Below, one piece after another: positions 9,155 to 18,470 of a DNA stretch of 64,000 nt. The notes beneath the pieces are model-generated. The model ran no database searches, was not told the origin of the DNA, and saw only the letters and a list, made by a program, of their open reading frames with translations. Position 1 is the first letter of the stretch. The number at the start of each line of letters is the position of its first letter. The position numbers were made by a program, and so were the translations under genes. The DNA comes from Bacteroidia bacterium (GTDB lineage Bacteria > Bacteroidota > Bacteroidia > B-17B0 > Aurantibacillaceae), in contig JAEUTP010000016.1 in the NCBI GenBank assembly GCA_016787705.1, forward strand, positions 1 to 64,000, given 5' to 3'.

Positions 9155-9682
9155 ATGAATGTTGAACAATCCATAAAACAAGCCATTAGGGATATTCCTG
9201 ATTTTCCAAAACCGGGAATTATGTTCAAGGATATTACACCCATTTTTTATGATCAAAAATTATGCTCTCAAATTGCTGATGAATTTATAGCACGTTTTGA
9301 TAAAAAGCCCGATGCAATAGTTGGTATTGAAAGCCGGGGTTTTTTGTTTGGCTTTTTAATTGCAAATAAATTAAATATACCATTTGTATTAGTGCGTAAA
9401 GCAGGTAAATTACCGTATAAAACCATCAGTCACGAATATGAATTAGAATACGGTAGTGCAAAAATAGAAATGCATCAAGATGCTTTGCAAAAAGACTGGA
9501 ATGTGATCATTCATGACGATCTTTTGGCTACAGGCGGCACCGCAGCAGCAGCAGGAAATCTTGTTAAAAAATTAGGAGCTAACGTTTTAGGTTTTAACTT
9601 TGTAATAGGATTGGATTTCCTGAACGGAAAAAATAAATTAATTAATCATTCAAATAATATAACATGTCTGGTACACTATTAG
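9155..9682 (+). CDS. apt: Adenine phosphoribosyltransferase
   Basis: 175 residues; makes AMP from adenine and PRPP in purine salvage. N-terminal PDFPKPGIMFKDITPI and central GIESRGFLFG are classical Apt motifs. The PRPP loop is IIHDDLLATGGTA (about 118-130), where His replaces the more usual Val/hydrophobic residue before DD. The frame is open further upstream, but the ATG at 9155 gives the normal family start (IKQAIRDIPDFPKPG) and follows a promoter box. The acyl-CoA dehydrogenase gene starts 14 bases after the stop. Confidence 0.95.
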   Translation: MNVEQSIKQAIRDIPDFPKPGIMFKDITPIFYDQKLCSQIADEFIARFDKKPDAIVGIESRGFLFGFLIANKLNIPFVLVRKAGKLPYKTISHEYELEYGSAKIEMHQDALQKDWNVIIHDDLLATGGTAAAAGNLVKKLGANVLGFNFVIGLDFLNGKNKLINHSNNITCLVHY

Positions 9683-9696
9683 AGCACGGCGTTGGT

Positions 9697-10836
9697 ATGA
9701 ATTTTCAATTAAACGAAAATCAAACAATGATCGCGGATATGATCCGCAAATTTGGTAAAGAACATATCTATCCTAAAATGATGGAGTGGGATGAATCGCA
9801 GGAATTTCCTGTTGAAGTTTTTAAAAAGCTTGGTGAGCTTGGATTGATGGGCGTTCTGGTGCCAACAGAATATGGCGGATCAGGATTTAGTTATACTGAA
9901 TACGTAACTGCTATTACCGAATTAGGTAGCATTTGCGGTTCAATTGCTTTATCAATGGCTGCACACAATAGTTTGTGTACAGGCCATATTTTGCAATTTG
10001 GTAACGAAGAACAAAAGAAAAAATATCTTCCAAAATTAGCTACAGCCGAGTGGATCGGTGCCTGGGGCTTAACAGAAGCCAACACCGGTAGCGATGCAAT
10101 GCGTATGCAATGTGTTGCAAAACAAGATGGCGATTATTGGGTATTGAATGGTACTAAAAATTGGATCACGCACGGTATTACCGGTAACGTGGCCGTTGTT
10201 TTGGCGCGTACAGGTGAGTTATTGGATAGCCATGGTATTACAGCGTTTATTGTTGAGCGTACAACTCCGGGTTTTCGTGGTGGTAAAAAAGAAAATAAAT
10301 TAGGTATGCGTGCCAGCGAAACGGCTGAATTGATATTTGAGAATTGTCGCATACATAAATCACAAGTACTGGGCAACGTTGGTGATGGTTTTGTGCAAGC
10401 TATGAAAGTATTGGATGGTGGCCGTATATCAATTGCTGCATTAAGTTTAGGTATTGCAAAAGGCGCTTTAAATGCAAGTATTAAATATGCAAAAGAGCGT
10501 CAACAGTTTGGTAAGCCTATTGCTAACTTTCAGGGTATTGCTTTTAAGTTGGCCGATATGGCAACTGAATTCGAAGCTGCAGAATTATTAACATTTCAGG
10601 CAGCTGATATGAAGAACAAGCATTTAAAAATGACCAAAGAAAGCGCTATCGCTAAATATTACGCTAGCGAGGTTTGTGTACGTGTTAGTACAGAAGCTGT
10701 GCAAATTTTTGGCGGTTACGGTTATACAAAAGATTTTCCGGTTGAGAAATTTTACCGCGATAGCAAGCTTTGCACCATTGGCGAAGGTACCAGCGAAATT
10801 CAAAAACTGGTGATAGCCCGCGAATTATTAAAATAA
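9697..10836 (+). CDS. Acyl-CoA dehydrogenase
   Basis: 379 residues, full length for a short/medium-chain acyl-CoA dehydrogenase, an FAD enzyme of fatty-acid or branched-chain acyl-CoA oxidation. Visible signatures are GAWGLTEANTGSDA (FAD/substrate binding), RQQFGKPI, QIFGGYGYTKDFP and IGEGTSEIQ, whose Glu (residue 363) is the expected catalytic base. The frame extends upstream to 9664, inside apt, but MNFQLNENQ at 9697 is the typical family start. It probably shares the apt transcript, although there is no functional link, and a terminator follows. Acyl-chain specificity cannot be read from the sequence. Confidence 0.94.
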   Translation: MNFQLNENQTMIADMIRKFGKEHIYPKMMEWDESQEFPVEVFKKLGELGLMGVLVPTEYGGSGFSYTEYVTAITELGSICGSIALSMAAHNSLCTGHILQFGNEEQKKKYLPKLATAEWIGAWGLTEANTGSDAMRMQCVAKQDGDYWVLNGTKNWITHGITGNVAVVLARTGELLDSHGITAFIVERTTPGFRGGKKENKLGMRASETAELIFENCRIHKSQVLGNVGDGFVQAMKVLDGGRISIAALSLGIAKGALNASIKYAKERQQFGKPIANFQGIAFKLADMATEFEAAELLTFQAADMKNKHLKMTKESAIAKYYASEVCVRVSTEAVQIFGGYGYTKDFPVEKFYRDSKLCTIGEGTSEIQKLVIARELLK

Positions 10837-10841
10837 ATTAA

Positions 10842-10866
10842 AACCGTCCGTAAGGGCGGTTTTTTA
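10842..10866 (+). terminator. Intrinsic terminator after acyl-CoA dehydrogenase
   Basis: AACCGTCC / GGGCGGTT stem with a GTAA-type loop and a T run, starting five bases after the stop codon. Confidence 0.88.
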
Positions 10867-10896
10867 TTTAACTTTATAGTAATAATTTTCTTTTAA

Positions 10897-11334
10897 ATGA
10901 AACATTACTCAACACACACTATCGATCAGTTTACACGCCATGTGATGAAGGATACTGCCGGTTTTAATTACTTGATGAATAACGGATACAAAGAACTTGT
11001 TGCTGTGCTCGATGCGATTCGTGATGATAAAAAGGCTTTTAAATTTTTATGGAATAATAAATATTTTGTGCTTGCTGCTTTTGTAAATGCTATTTGGGAA
11101 GATGAAAAGGCTTTTAAATTTTTAATGGATAACAAACAATACGAATGGGCCGCTGCTGCTAATTTGATAAATGGTGATGAAAAAGCAGAAGAGTATTTAA
11201 AAAATTCAGGTCACGAACATTATGTTCTTTTAGCACACGCTATTCAAAGTCGTATTCATGAAGATGGTGACAGGAATATTAGCCCATGGGGTGTTATGAA
11301 AAATTTGTTGAACTTTAAAAAAGATGTGGAGTGA
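10897..11334 (+). CDS. Unknown protein with four tandem 25-residue helical repeats
   Basis: 145 residues, no signal peptide or membrane segment. After an 18-residue lead, residues 19-118 consist of four back-to-back 25-residue units (19-43, 44-68, 69-93, 94-118). Each starts D.KAF.FL and ends near ..A..AI.., with an aromatic or His pair between. The pattern suggests a two-helix repeat (solenoid) that binds another protein. I do not recognise the family. Its stop overlaps a GTG start of the next gene (GTGA), and an ArsC-like gene follows, so the three are probably translated together. Confidence 0.75.
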   Translation: MKHYSTHTIDQFTRHVMKDTAGFNYLMNNGYKELVAVLDAIRDDKKAFKFLWNNKYFVLAAFVNAIWEDEKAFKFLMDNKQYEWAAAANLINGDEKAEEYLKNSGHEHYVLLAHAIQSRIHEDGDRNISPWGVMKNLLNFKKDVE

Positions 11335-11567
11335 GAATAATAGATAGTATACCGCACCACAGCATGACCATCAGCATCTTTCATATGAATGATAAGTACC
11401 AAGTGCGTTTTGAGGCCGGACCAATGGAACAACTTTTTAAATTTTCGGTGGCAGAAGTAAAAAGCGTTGAGAATTTAAAAAAACTCATTAACGAAGATTT
11501 TATTGAAAAAACACGTTTGCGTTTTAATGATATGTTCATGCAAATAAAAGAACTTCCTTTAGAATGA
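11331..11567 (+). CDS. Unknown small cytoplasmic protein
   Basis: 78 residues with GTG as first codon, overlapping the upstream stop by four bases (GTGA). An ATG at 11364 could be the true start, giving 67 residues (MTISIFHMNDKYQVRF). It looks alpha/beta with no signal or membrane segment. Its own stop overlaps the ArsC-like start (ATGA). The overlaps on both sides are the best evidence that this is a real gene. Function is not recognised. Confidence 0.6.
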   Translation: MRIIDSIPHHSMTISIFHMNDKYQVRFEAGPMEQLFKFSVAEVKSVENLKKLINEDFIEKTRLRFNDMFMQIKELPLE

Positions 11568-11920
11568 TCATTTTTCACAATACACGCTGCTCAAAGAGCC
11601 GTGAAGCGCTCGATATTTTAGAAAAAGGAAATTGTGAAATTGAGATTCGCGATTACCTAAACCTTCCGCCAAGCAAAAAAGAACTAAAAGAAATTCTTTC
11701 AATGCTTAAATGCAAACCTATTGATATTGTAAGAAAGCATGAACCATTGTATTTAGAAAAATACAATGGTAAAAAAATTACCGATACCAAATGGCTTGAG
11801 ATCTTAAATAAAAACCCCATCTTAATTGAACGCCCTATTGTTATTGATGGTGAAAAGGCAGTAATTGGCCGCCCGCCTAAATTAGTGATCGATCTTATTA
11901 AAAAAAAGAAGAAAAAATGA
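11564..11920 (+). CDS. arsC: ArsC/Spx-family reductase (glutaredoxin-type arsenate reductase-like)
   Basis: 118 residues with a thioredoxin-like fold. The N-terminal HNTRCSKSREAL carries the catalytic Cys9. Arg57, Arg90 (in IERPI) and Arg103 (GRPP) fall where the three substrate arginines of plasmid-type ArsC lie, so arsenate reductase activity is plausible. No arsR, arsB or acr3 is near, so a general thiol-redox role cannot be excluded. The C-terminus is a run of lysines. Last gene of a tightly overlapped three-gene unit; the start overlaps the previous stop (ATGA). Confidence 0.85.
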   Translation: MIIFHNTRCSKSREALDILEKGNCEIEIRDYLNLPPSKKELKEILSMLKCKPIDIVRKHEPLYLEKYNGKKITDTKWLEILNKNPILIERPIVIDGEKAVIGRPPKLVIDLIKKKKKK

Positions 11921-11923
11921 TAT

Positions 11924-12985
11924 ATGCAACATAGCGTATTAAAATTAGCGACTGTGTTAATTTGTTTTTCTTTTTTTTCTTGCAAAAAAAACATTTCTGA
12001 ATTTTCTTTTTATTATTGGAAAACAAAATTTGAGATTTCGCCAACAGAAAAAAGTATGTTGGTAGATCTTAAATGTAAAACAATTTACACTCGTTTTTTT
12101 GATGTAGATATTGATGAGGAAGCCCGCGAACCTTTTCCCGTTGGGATCATAAACGGCTTGGATTCCATTTCTCAAAACATAAATATTATTCCTGTCGTTT
12201 TTATCACCAATCGTACTTTTTTAAATTCCGGTAAAACTGATATTTCAAAACTTGCCCAAAATATTATAAAAGAGATTAATGCTTTAAAAGATAATTACAA
12301 CGAATTGCAGTTTGATTGTGATTGGTCAGGCAAAACAAAAGAAAATTATTTTTCCTTTTTGCAAGAGATCAGAAAACTCATTTCAAAAGATGTTAAACTT
12401 AGCTGTACCATTCGGTTACACCAGGTAAAATACGCACTTAAAAGCGGCATTCCGCCTGTTGACCGCGGTACTTTAATGTTTTATAATATGGGTAATGTGC
12501 ATGATCAAAATGAAGTTAATTCTATTTACGATCAAAAAAATGCCGAAAAATATACAGGTTTTATTAAAGGCTATAAGCTTCCTTTAGACGCTGCATTACC
12601 TGTTTTTACCTGGTATGTTCATTATAGAAACGATGCTTTAATTGGATTGATATCTGAAAAAGATATGCCAATAATAAATGATACAAATATTTTCTTAAGA
12701 TTCAAAGATTCTGCATTGGAGAATGGGTACAGGAAAATTGATTCGAAAAATAATGCTAAATTTAAAGTAATAACAGATCATTTAGCTAACGGTATTTTTT
12801 ATAAAACAAATGATGTTTTAAAATTAGAAACGTTAAATGATCAACAATTAATTGAAGCAGCAGAATTACTAAACACAAATTTAAAAGAAGAAGATCGTAG
12901 AATTATTTTTTTTGATTTTGATGAAGATAATATAAAAAAGTATGACAAAGAAACATTTACAAAAATCAGGACTATTTTTAATTAG
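11924..12985 (+). CDS. Predicted lipoprotein, possible TIM-barrel (DUF3142-like)
   Basis: 353 residues. A lipobox-type signal (FSFFSC, Cys20) predicts a membrane-anchored lipoprotein. The central region contains LQFDCDWSGKTKENYFSFL followed by a LSCTIRLHQ strand and LMFYNMGN, the layout of a barrel glycosidase-like domain; the D-C-D-W segment resembles DUF3142 proteins. The assignment is by resemblance only. The gene starts three bases after the ArsC stop, and its last 44 bases overlap the next lipoprotein gene, which argues that the two are translated together and act together at the cell envelope. Confidence 0.65.
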   Translation: MQHSVLKLATVLICFSFFSCKKNISEFSFYYWKTKFEISPTEKSMLVDLKCKTIYTRFFDVDIDEEAREPFPVGIINGLDSISQNINIIPVVFITNRTFLNSGKTDISKLAQNIIKEINALKDNYNELQFDCDWSGKTKENYFSFLQEIRKLISKDVKLSCTIRLHQVKYALKSGIPPVDRGTLMFYNMGNVHDQNEVNSIYDQKNAEKYTGFIKGYKLPLDAALPVFTWYVHYRNDALIGLISEKDMPIINDTNIFLRFKDSALENGYRKIDSKNNAKFKVITDHLANGIFYKTNDVLKLETLNDQQLIEAAELLNTNLKEEDRRIIFFDFDEDNIKKYDKETFTKIRTIFN

Positions 12986-15140
12986 TGGATTAACTGTTGC
13001 AGCTATTACAGTTTTAGCTTGTGGTGGTGGAGATTGGGATGGAACCGAAGACTCTATGTTTACTCCTGAAATAATTAACCAGCCAAAATATAAGCCTTTT
13101 TTCAGAACACAGGCTACACCGTTTTACGATGGTTATGACGATGCAAGCGCACGAATTTTTAAAGAAGAGAATACCAAAGATTGGATGGGATATCTTGGCA
13201 ACAATCTTACCAAAGAAGCAATAGATTATTGGTTATATGAAGCCTCAATTAATCAAATAGATTCGATGATATTCTATATTAAGAAAAAACCGGCAAACCT
13301 AACTTCAAGGTCACAAGGATACAGTTTAAAAACTGTTCAGCCTGAAAGTAAAGCAACAGGCTTTTTATATTTTGTTGGTTTTGCAAAGCGTAATGAAGAT
13401 TTTACTGTAAAAGAAATAAACTATTGGGGCGATACTGAAAAGAAGAAAGAAACGTTTTCGATTATAAAGCAAATTGCAGGTGGCGTTAATTTTTTGGCAA
13501 AAGCTACCGATCCTTTTATGAAAGAGCGTTATGCGTTTCAATTAGAGCGTTTGTATTTTTTTAATAAGGATTATGTAAATACTATTAAAGTTTATAAAGA
13601 CAATGAGGCGGTATTTAAATCGGAAGATAATTTAAAATGGCGCGCTTTAAGTTATAGTGCCGGCGCATATTACAGACAAAAGCAATTTGCACAGGCCAAT
13701 TATTTATTCTCAAAAATATACGATGGTTTTGATGTGATGCAAAAAAGTGCTTATTTATCTTTTCATCCTGTTCAGCAGGCCGATTGGGAGGCTTGCCTTG
13801 CTCTTGCAAAAAACACGCATGAAAAAGAAGTGCTGTGGCAAATGTTTGGACTCTATACAGATTACTTAACAGCTATGAAAGAGATCCTAAAGCTTAATCC
13901 AAAATCTGAAATGGCAGATGTGTTGTTAATGCGCGCAGTAAATATCGAAGAAGAAAAATTTAATGGTTCTTTAGGTAACGATATTTCAAAACAAAAAGAA
14001 CTGATAGAAAAAATAGATAAGAATTTGGTTGCATTTTTAAATGAAACATCTGCCAATAACACAACTAATAACCCTGTTATCTGGCACTTAGCAGCTGCTT
14101 ATATTAATTATATTAAAAAAGATTTTGCAACCGGTGATAAACAATTAAAGCTTGCCGAAAAATATTCTAAAACAAGTAATTTAATAAAATCACAATATCA
14201 TCTTATTAGTATTGTTGGTAAAGTTTCCCGCTTAACAGAATTAACATCAAAAGCGGAAGCCGAACTTTTAACCGATCTTAAAGTACTGTTTAAAGATAAA
14301 ACAGATGAAACATTCAGGTTTGCTGCCGCGCAGCAATGGGTAAGAACAACCTTGGCAAAATTAGCTATTCAAAAAGGTGAACGTGACAAAGCAGAGTTAA
14401 TTTCAAATGGAATTGAGAGCGCCCGCTTTGAAAAGATAGATGAATTAAAAAACATGATAGCATATTGTGATAAAGAACCAAAAAGCGAATTCGAAAAATT
14501 ATTTACCGAGGTATCTTCGCTTAATAAATTTGATTACGTAGAATTGCTCGCCATTCGCTATGCACATAAAGATCAATTAGAAGATGCTTTAAGGGCCTAT
14601 AAATCTATTCCAAAACATAATACTGTTTTATTGGGAAATCCTTTTACTATTCATATAAAAGATTGTCATGATTGTGATCATGAGGCTAAACAAAAAACAA
14701 AATACACCAGCATATCTTTTGTAGAAAAATTAATAGAAATGAAAGGGATTGCTGCTGCTAAACCAGCCGAAGCTGCTCAGAATTATTTTTTAATTGCCAA
14801 TGGTTTTTATAACATGACCTATTATGGTAACGCGCGACTCTTTTCAGTTAACCGAGTTGGAGGCTGGGGTTATACATCACCTCTTGATTGCAGTCTTGCA
14901 TTAAAATATTATTTACTGGCAAAACAAAATTCAACAGATGCTGAGTTTAAAGCCAAATGCACATTTATGGCCGCTAAATGCGAACAAAATGAATTTTTTA
15001 ATACTAAGCCGGATACCTACAAAGGAGATTTTAAATCAGGAATCTATTTCGCACAACTAAAAAAAGAATACGCATCTACAAAATACTACCAGGAAATTAT
15101 TAAGGAGTGTAGCTATTACAGATCTTACGTTAGAAAATAA
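12942..15140 (+). CDS. Large predicted lipoprotein, helical repeat (TPR-like), unknown function
   Basis: 732 residues. The signal ends LTVAAITVLAC with Cys27 as lipidation site, followed by GGGDWDGTEDSMFTPE. The rest is rich in helices with TPR-like spacing (for example YYRQKQFAQANYLFSKI and DKAELISNGIE). A CHDCDHEAK cluster occurs late in the protein and could bind a metal. It overlaps the upstream lipoprotein gene by 44 bases in another frame. No known family was recognised; a surface or periplasmic partner of the upstream protein is an inference. Confidence 0.65.
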   Translation: MTKKHLQKSGLFLISGLTVAAITVLACGGGDWDGTEDSMFTPEIINQPKYKPFFRTQATPFYDGYDDASARIFKEENTKDWMGYLGNNLTKEAIDYWLYEASINQIDSMIFYIKKKPANLTSRSQGYSLKTVQPESKATGFLYFVGFAKRNEDFTVKEINYWGDTEKKKETFSIIKQIAGGVNFLAKATDPFMKERYAFQLERLYFFNKDYVNTIKVYKDNEAVFKSEDNLKWRALSYSAGAYYRQKQFAQANYLFSKIYDGFDVMQKSAYLSFHPVQQADWEACLALAKNTHEKEVLWQMFGLYTDYLTAMKEILKLNPKSEMADVLLMRAVNIEEEKFNGSLGNDISKQKELIEKIDKNLVAFLNETSANNTTNNPVIWHLAAAYINYIKKDFATGDKQLKLAEKYSKTSNLIKSQYHLISIVGKVSRLTELTSKAEAELLTDLKVLFKDKTDETFRFAAAQQWVRTTLAKLAIQKGERDKAELISNGIESARFEKIDELKNMIAYCDKEPKSEFEKLFTEVSSLNKFDYVELLAIRYAHKDQLEDALRAYKSIPKHNTVLLGNPFTIHIKDCHDCDHEAKQKTKYTSISFVEKLIEMKGIAAAKPAEAAQNYFLIANGFYNMTYYGNARLFSVNRVGGWGYTSPLDCSLALKYYLLAKQNSTDAEFKAKCTFMAAKCEQNEFFNTKPDTYKGDFKSGIYFAQLKKEYASTKYYQEIIKECSYYRSYVRK

Positions 15141-15157
15141 TAAAAAATTGCTGAGCA

Positions 15158-15871
15158 ATGGCTTCTGTTTTTTTAAAGGCCCAATGGCGGAAACTGATTT
15201 TAGTCAACTATAAAATTGACAAGTTAATTCTTGAAAAGTACATGCCCCGCCATGTTGAAATGGACGAGTGGAATGATACCTGTTATATCAGTCTTGTTGG
15301 GTTTATGTTTGTAGATACAAAGATCAAAGGGTTTAAAATCCCACTGCATATTAATTTTGAAGAAATAAATCTCAGGTTTTATGTAAAGTATAAGGAGAAA
15401 GGTATTTACAAAAGAGGCGTTGTGTTTATAAAAGAAATAGTTCCAAAATACGCAATAACCTTAGTGGCAAATACACTTTATAAAGAAAAATACCAAACCA
15501 TGCGTACAGGGCATACCTGGAAAAAGAAAGGCATAGAGCAGGAAGTGATGTACGAATTTAAAAAAGAGCATTGGCATAAAATGAGCGTAGTTGCCGGAAA
15601 CGAAAAGCAAACTATTTTACCCGGCAGCGAAGAAGAGTTTATTACAGAGCATTATTGGGGTTACACAAAAATTAACGATACAAAAACAATTGAATATGGT
15701 GTTGAGCATCCGCGCTGGGAAGTTTACCCTGTAAGTAATTATAAGATCGATATTAATTTTAAAGATGTGTATGGCGATGATTTTGCTTTTTTAGAAAGAG
15801 AGAAACCTCTATCTGTCATGTTAGCCGAAGGTTCTGAAATTGTTGTGAGAGCTGGGCAGGTGCTATTATAA
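15158..15871 (+). CDS. DUF2071 (YqjF-like) family protein
   Basis: 237 residues, no signal peptide. The start FLKAQWRKLILVNYKID and the middle FEEINLRFYVKYKEKGIYKRGVVFI with VPKY match DUF2071, a family of unknown function with an acetoacetate-decarboxylase-like fold. It follows the large lipoprotein by 17 bases and may be the end of that transcript. Its stop codon directly abuts the stop of the convergent TSUP gene with no base between. Confidence 0.82.
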   Translation: MASVFLKAQWRKLILVNYKIDKLILEKYMPRHVEMDEWNDTCYISLVGFMFVDTKIKGFKIPLHINFEEINLRFYVKYKEKGIYKRGVVFIKEIVPKYAITLVANTLYKEKYQTMRTGHTWKKKGIEQEVMYEFKKEHWHKMSVVAGNEKQTILPGSEEEFITEHYWGYTKINDTKTIEYGVEHPRWEVYPVSNYKIDINFKDVYGDDFAFLEREKPLSVMLAEGSEIVVRAGQVLL

Positions 15872-16681
15872 TTAGTGAATTACTGTTTCTTTCAATAAAA
15901 CAAAAACACCCACTACAAGCGTAAACCAACCAAAGGCCGGTTTTAATTTTTGCGCAGAAACTTTATTCGACAATAAGCTTCCTAATAAAATACCTACCGC
16001 ACAGGTTGCTGAAATACTTAATAAAAAGATCCAGTCAATTTCCTGGTTGCCAATATTTCCTGTAAAACCAATTAATGAATTTACTGCTATTATGCATAAT
16101 GATGTGCCAATTGCTTTTTTGAATTTTAAACGTAAGAAGAAAATTAATACCGGTACAATAATAAATCCGCCACCTGCACCAACAAATCCTGTAATAAAGC
16201 CAACACAAATACCCAATAAAACTACAAAAGGAATGCCCATGGGACTTTTTGCAAATTCATCCCACTTAACATCGTTAATAGTGTTGGGTTTTCTTTTTTT
16301 GATCATGCTATAAGATGAAAATAAAATAAGAATGGAAAAAGTGATCATGATAAGTGTGTGTTTTGTAAGCTCAATTCCAAATGGATGAAGTACTTCCGGA
16401 ATAGCGGGCATAACAAATTTTCGTACACAAAAAACGGTGATCATCGATGCTATGGCAAATTGTAAGATTGCTTCTGCACTTAATTCACCTTTGCGTAAAT
16501 AAGAAATGGCACCTATTAATGAAGTTAAACCAACAATAAATAAAGAGTAGGAGGTGGCAATGCCCGCGCTGTAGCACATAATGTAAACCAAAACAGGAAC
16601 GCCTAGTATAGAGCCGCCGCCGCCAATTAATCCTAAGATCAATCCTATAATTAAAAAAGCTATAAAGCCGGCAACAATCAA
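15872..16681 (-). CDS. TSUP family permease (sulfite/organosulfonate exporter TauE/SafE type)
   Basis: 269 residues with about eight hydrophobic segments in two related halves. The halves carry the family repeats [16 protein letters not shown] and [19 protein letters not shown] proteins move sulfite, sulfoacetate or similar anions; the substrate cannot be told here. The only reasonable start is a TTG that overlaps the aspS stop by four bases (TTGA), suggesting translational coupling. No sulfur-metabolism gene is adjacent. It converges with the DUF2071 gene, stop against stop. Confidence 0.87.
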   Translation of the reverse strand: MIVAGFIAFLIIGLILGLIGGGGSILGVPVLVYIMCYSAGIATSYSLFIVGLTSLIGAISYLRKGELSAEAILQFAIASMITVFCVRKFVMPAIPEVLHPFGIELTKHTLIMITFSILILFSSYSMIKKRKPNTINDVKWDEFAKSPMGIPFVVLLGICVGFITGFVGAGGGFIIVPVLIFFLRLKFKKAIGTSLCIIAVNSLIGFTGNIGNQEIDWIFLLSISATCAVGILLGSLLSNKVSAQKLKPAFGWFTLVVGVFVLLKETVIH

Positions 16682-18435
16682 TTTTTCTTTATTACGTTTG
16701 CTATATTCAATTCATTTAACTGTTCTTCACTTATCTCACTTGGCGCATCTATCATCAGGTCTCTACCTGAATTGTTTTTAGGGAAAGCAATAAAATCACG
16801 AATGCTATCTGCTCCGCCAAACATAGAGCAAAGTCTATCAAATCCAAGAGCAATTCCACCATGTGGAGGTGCGCCAAATTCAAAAGCATTCATTAAAAAG
16901 CCAAATTGTTTTTGGGCTTCTTCTTTGGTAAAGCCTAAAATATCAAACATTTTTGCCTGCAGATCTTTATTATGGATACGAATACTTCCACCGCCAATTT
17001 CAACACCATTAATTACCACATCATAAGCATTGGCTCTAACGGCTCCGGGATTGCTGTTCAATAACTCAATATCCTCAGGTTTTGGAGAGGTAAATGGATG
17101 ATGTTTTGCATGCCATCTTCCGGCCAATGATGCCAATAGGTTTGGATCACCTTCGTTCCACTCAAGTAAAGGAAAATCAATTACCCATAAACAAGAGAAT
17201 TTATTTTTATCGCGTAAGCCTAAACGGTTACCCATTTCCAAACGTAATTCGCTAGCGGCTTTTCTTGTTTTTTCTTCTGCACCCGCCAATACTAAAATAA
17301 GATCACCTTTTTCTGCACCACAAGCCTCGGCCCATTTTTTAAGAGCTTCTTCATTATAAAATTTATCTACACTCGATTTTATTGTACCATCTGCATTTAC
17401 CCGCACATAAACCAATCCTGTAGCGCCAATTTGCGGACGCTTTACCCATTCCGTCAGTTCATCCAATTGCTTACGTGTATATTCTGCAGCGCCTTTTGCA
17501 CAAATAGCAATTACCGTTTCTGCATCATCAAATACTTTAAAGTTAGCACCACTTGCTATAGCTTTAAAGTCAATTAATTTCATTTCAAAGCGTGTATCAG
17601 GCTTATCGTTGCCATAATGTTTCATGGCATCGGCATAACTCATACGTGGTAAATCAGGAATATCAATACCTTTAACGGTTTTAAATAAATACTTTACTAA
17701 ACCTTCAAAGGTTTGTAAAATATCTTCCTGCTCAATAAAACTCATTTCGCAATCTATCTGCGTAAACTCAGGTTGCCTGTCTGCACGAAGATCTTCATCT
17801 CTAAAACATTTTACAATTTGGTAATAACGGTCAAAACCACTTACCATTAATAATTGTTTAAATGTTTGCGGACTTTGAGGTAAGGCATAGAACTGGTTTG
17901 GATTCATGCGGCTTGGTACAACAAAATCACGTGCGCCTTCAGGTGTTGATTTAATAAGTACCGGCGTTTCTACCTCTAAGAAATTTAATTTATCAAGGTA
18001 ATTTCTTGTTTCAATAGCAATACGGTGACGCAGCTCTAAATTTTTTCTTACACTATTTCTGCGAAGATCTAAATAGCGGTATTTCATGCGCAATTCATCA
18101 CCACCATCGGTTTCATCTTCAATTGTGAAGGGTGGAGTAACAGCCCTATTTAAAACTTCTATTTTTTCAATTTCTATTTCAATATCTCCGGTTGCAATAT
18201 TTTTATTTTTGCTTTCGCGCTCAATTACTTTACCTGTGGCTTTTATTACACATTCTCTTCCGTAACCTTCTATGTTTCCTGAAGAGAGTTTTAATTGAGT
18301 AATACCATAGCGGTCTCTTAAATCAATAAAAGTTAGACCGCCCATTAAACGGCTTTTTTGTACCCAACCGCATAATGTAACGGTTTTATTAATATCAGTA
18401 TTTCTTAGTTCTCCGCAGGTATGAGTTCGCAACAT
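16678..18435 (-). CDS. aspS: Aspartyl-tRNA synthetase
   Basis: 585 residues, bacterial-type class II AspRS. An N-terminal OB-fold anticodon-binding domain (about 1-105, [20 protein letters not shown]) is followed by the catalytic core. The core has motif 2 [18 protein letters not shown] at about 211-228 and motif 3 GIALGFDRL at 527-535, with the GAD-type insertion between them. It charges tRNA-Asp; whether it also charges tRNA-Asn is not visible. It lies between GSCFA (35 bases upstream) and the TSUP gene, which overlaps its stop. Confidence 0.97.
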   Translation of the reverse strand: MLRTHTCGELRNTDINKTVTLCGWVQKSRLMGGLTFIDLRDRYGITQLKLSSGNIEGYGRECVIKATGKVIERESKNKNIATGDIEIEIEKIEVLNRAVTPPFTIEDETDGGDELRMKYRYLDLRRNSVRKNLELRHRIAIETRNYLDKLNFLEVETPVLIKSTPEGARDFVVPSRMNPNQFYALPQSPQTFKQLLMVSGFDRYYQIVKCFRDEDLRADRQPEFTQIDCEMSFIEQEDILQTFEGLVKYLFKTVKGIDIPDLPRMSYADAMKHYGNDKPDTRFEMKLIDFKAIASGANFKVFDDAETVIAICAKGAAEYTRKQLDELTEWVKRPQIGATGLVYVRVNADGTIKSSVDKFYNEEALKKWAEACGAEKGDLILVLAGAEEKTRKAASELRLEMGNRLGLRDKNKFSCLWVIDFPLLEWNEGDPNLLASLAGRWHAKHHPFTSPKPEDIELLNSNPGAVRANAYDVVINGVEIGGGSIRIHNKDLQAKMFDILGFTKEEAQKQFGFLMNAFEFGAPPHGGIALGFDRLCSMFGGADSIRDFIAFPKNNSGRDLMIDAPSEISEEQLNELNIANVIKKN

Positions 18436-18470
18436 AGTGTGTAATTTAGTCTAAAATTAAGTGTTTTTGG

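Noticed and set aside
9664..9696. Longer acyl-CoA dehydrogenase start overlapping apt
   Set aside because: The family start MNFQLNENQ at 9697 is clear and the extra 11 residues match the apt end in another frame.
11653..11994. 113-residue ORF antisense to the ArsC-like gene
   Set aside because: It covers the catalytic gene and the start of the next one; poly-Phe runs come from the lysine-rich end of ArsC.
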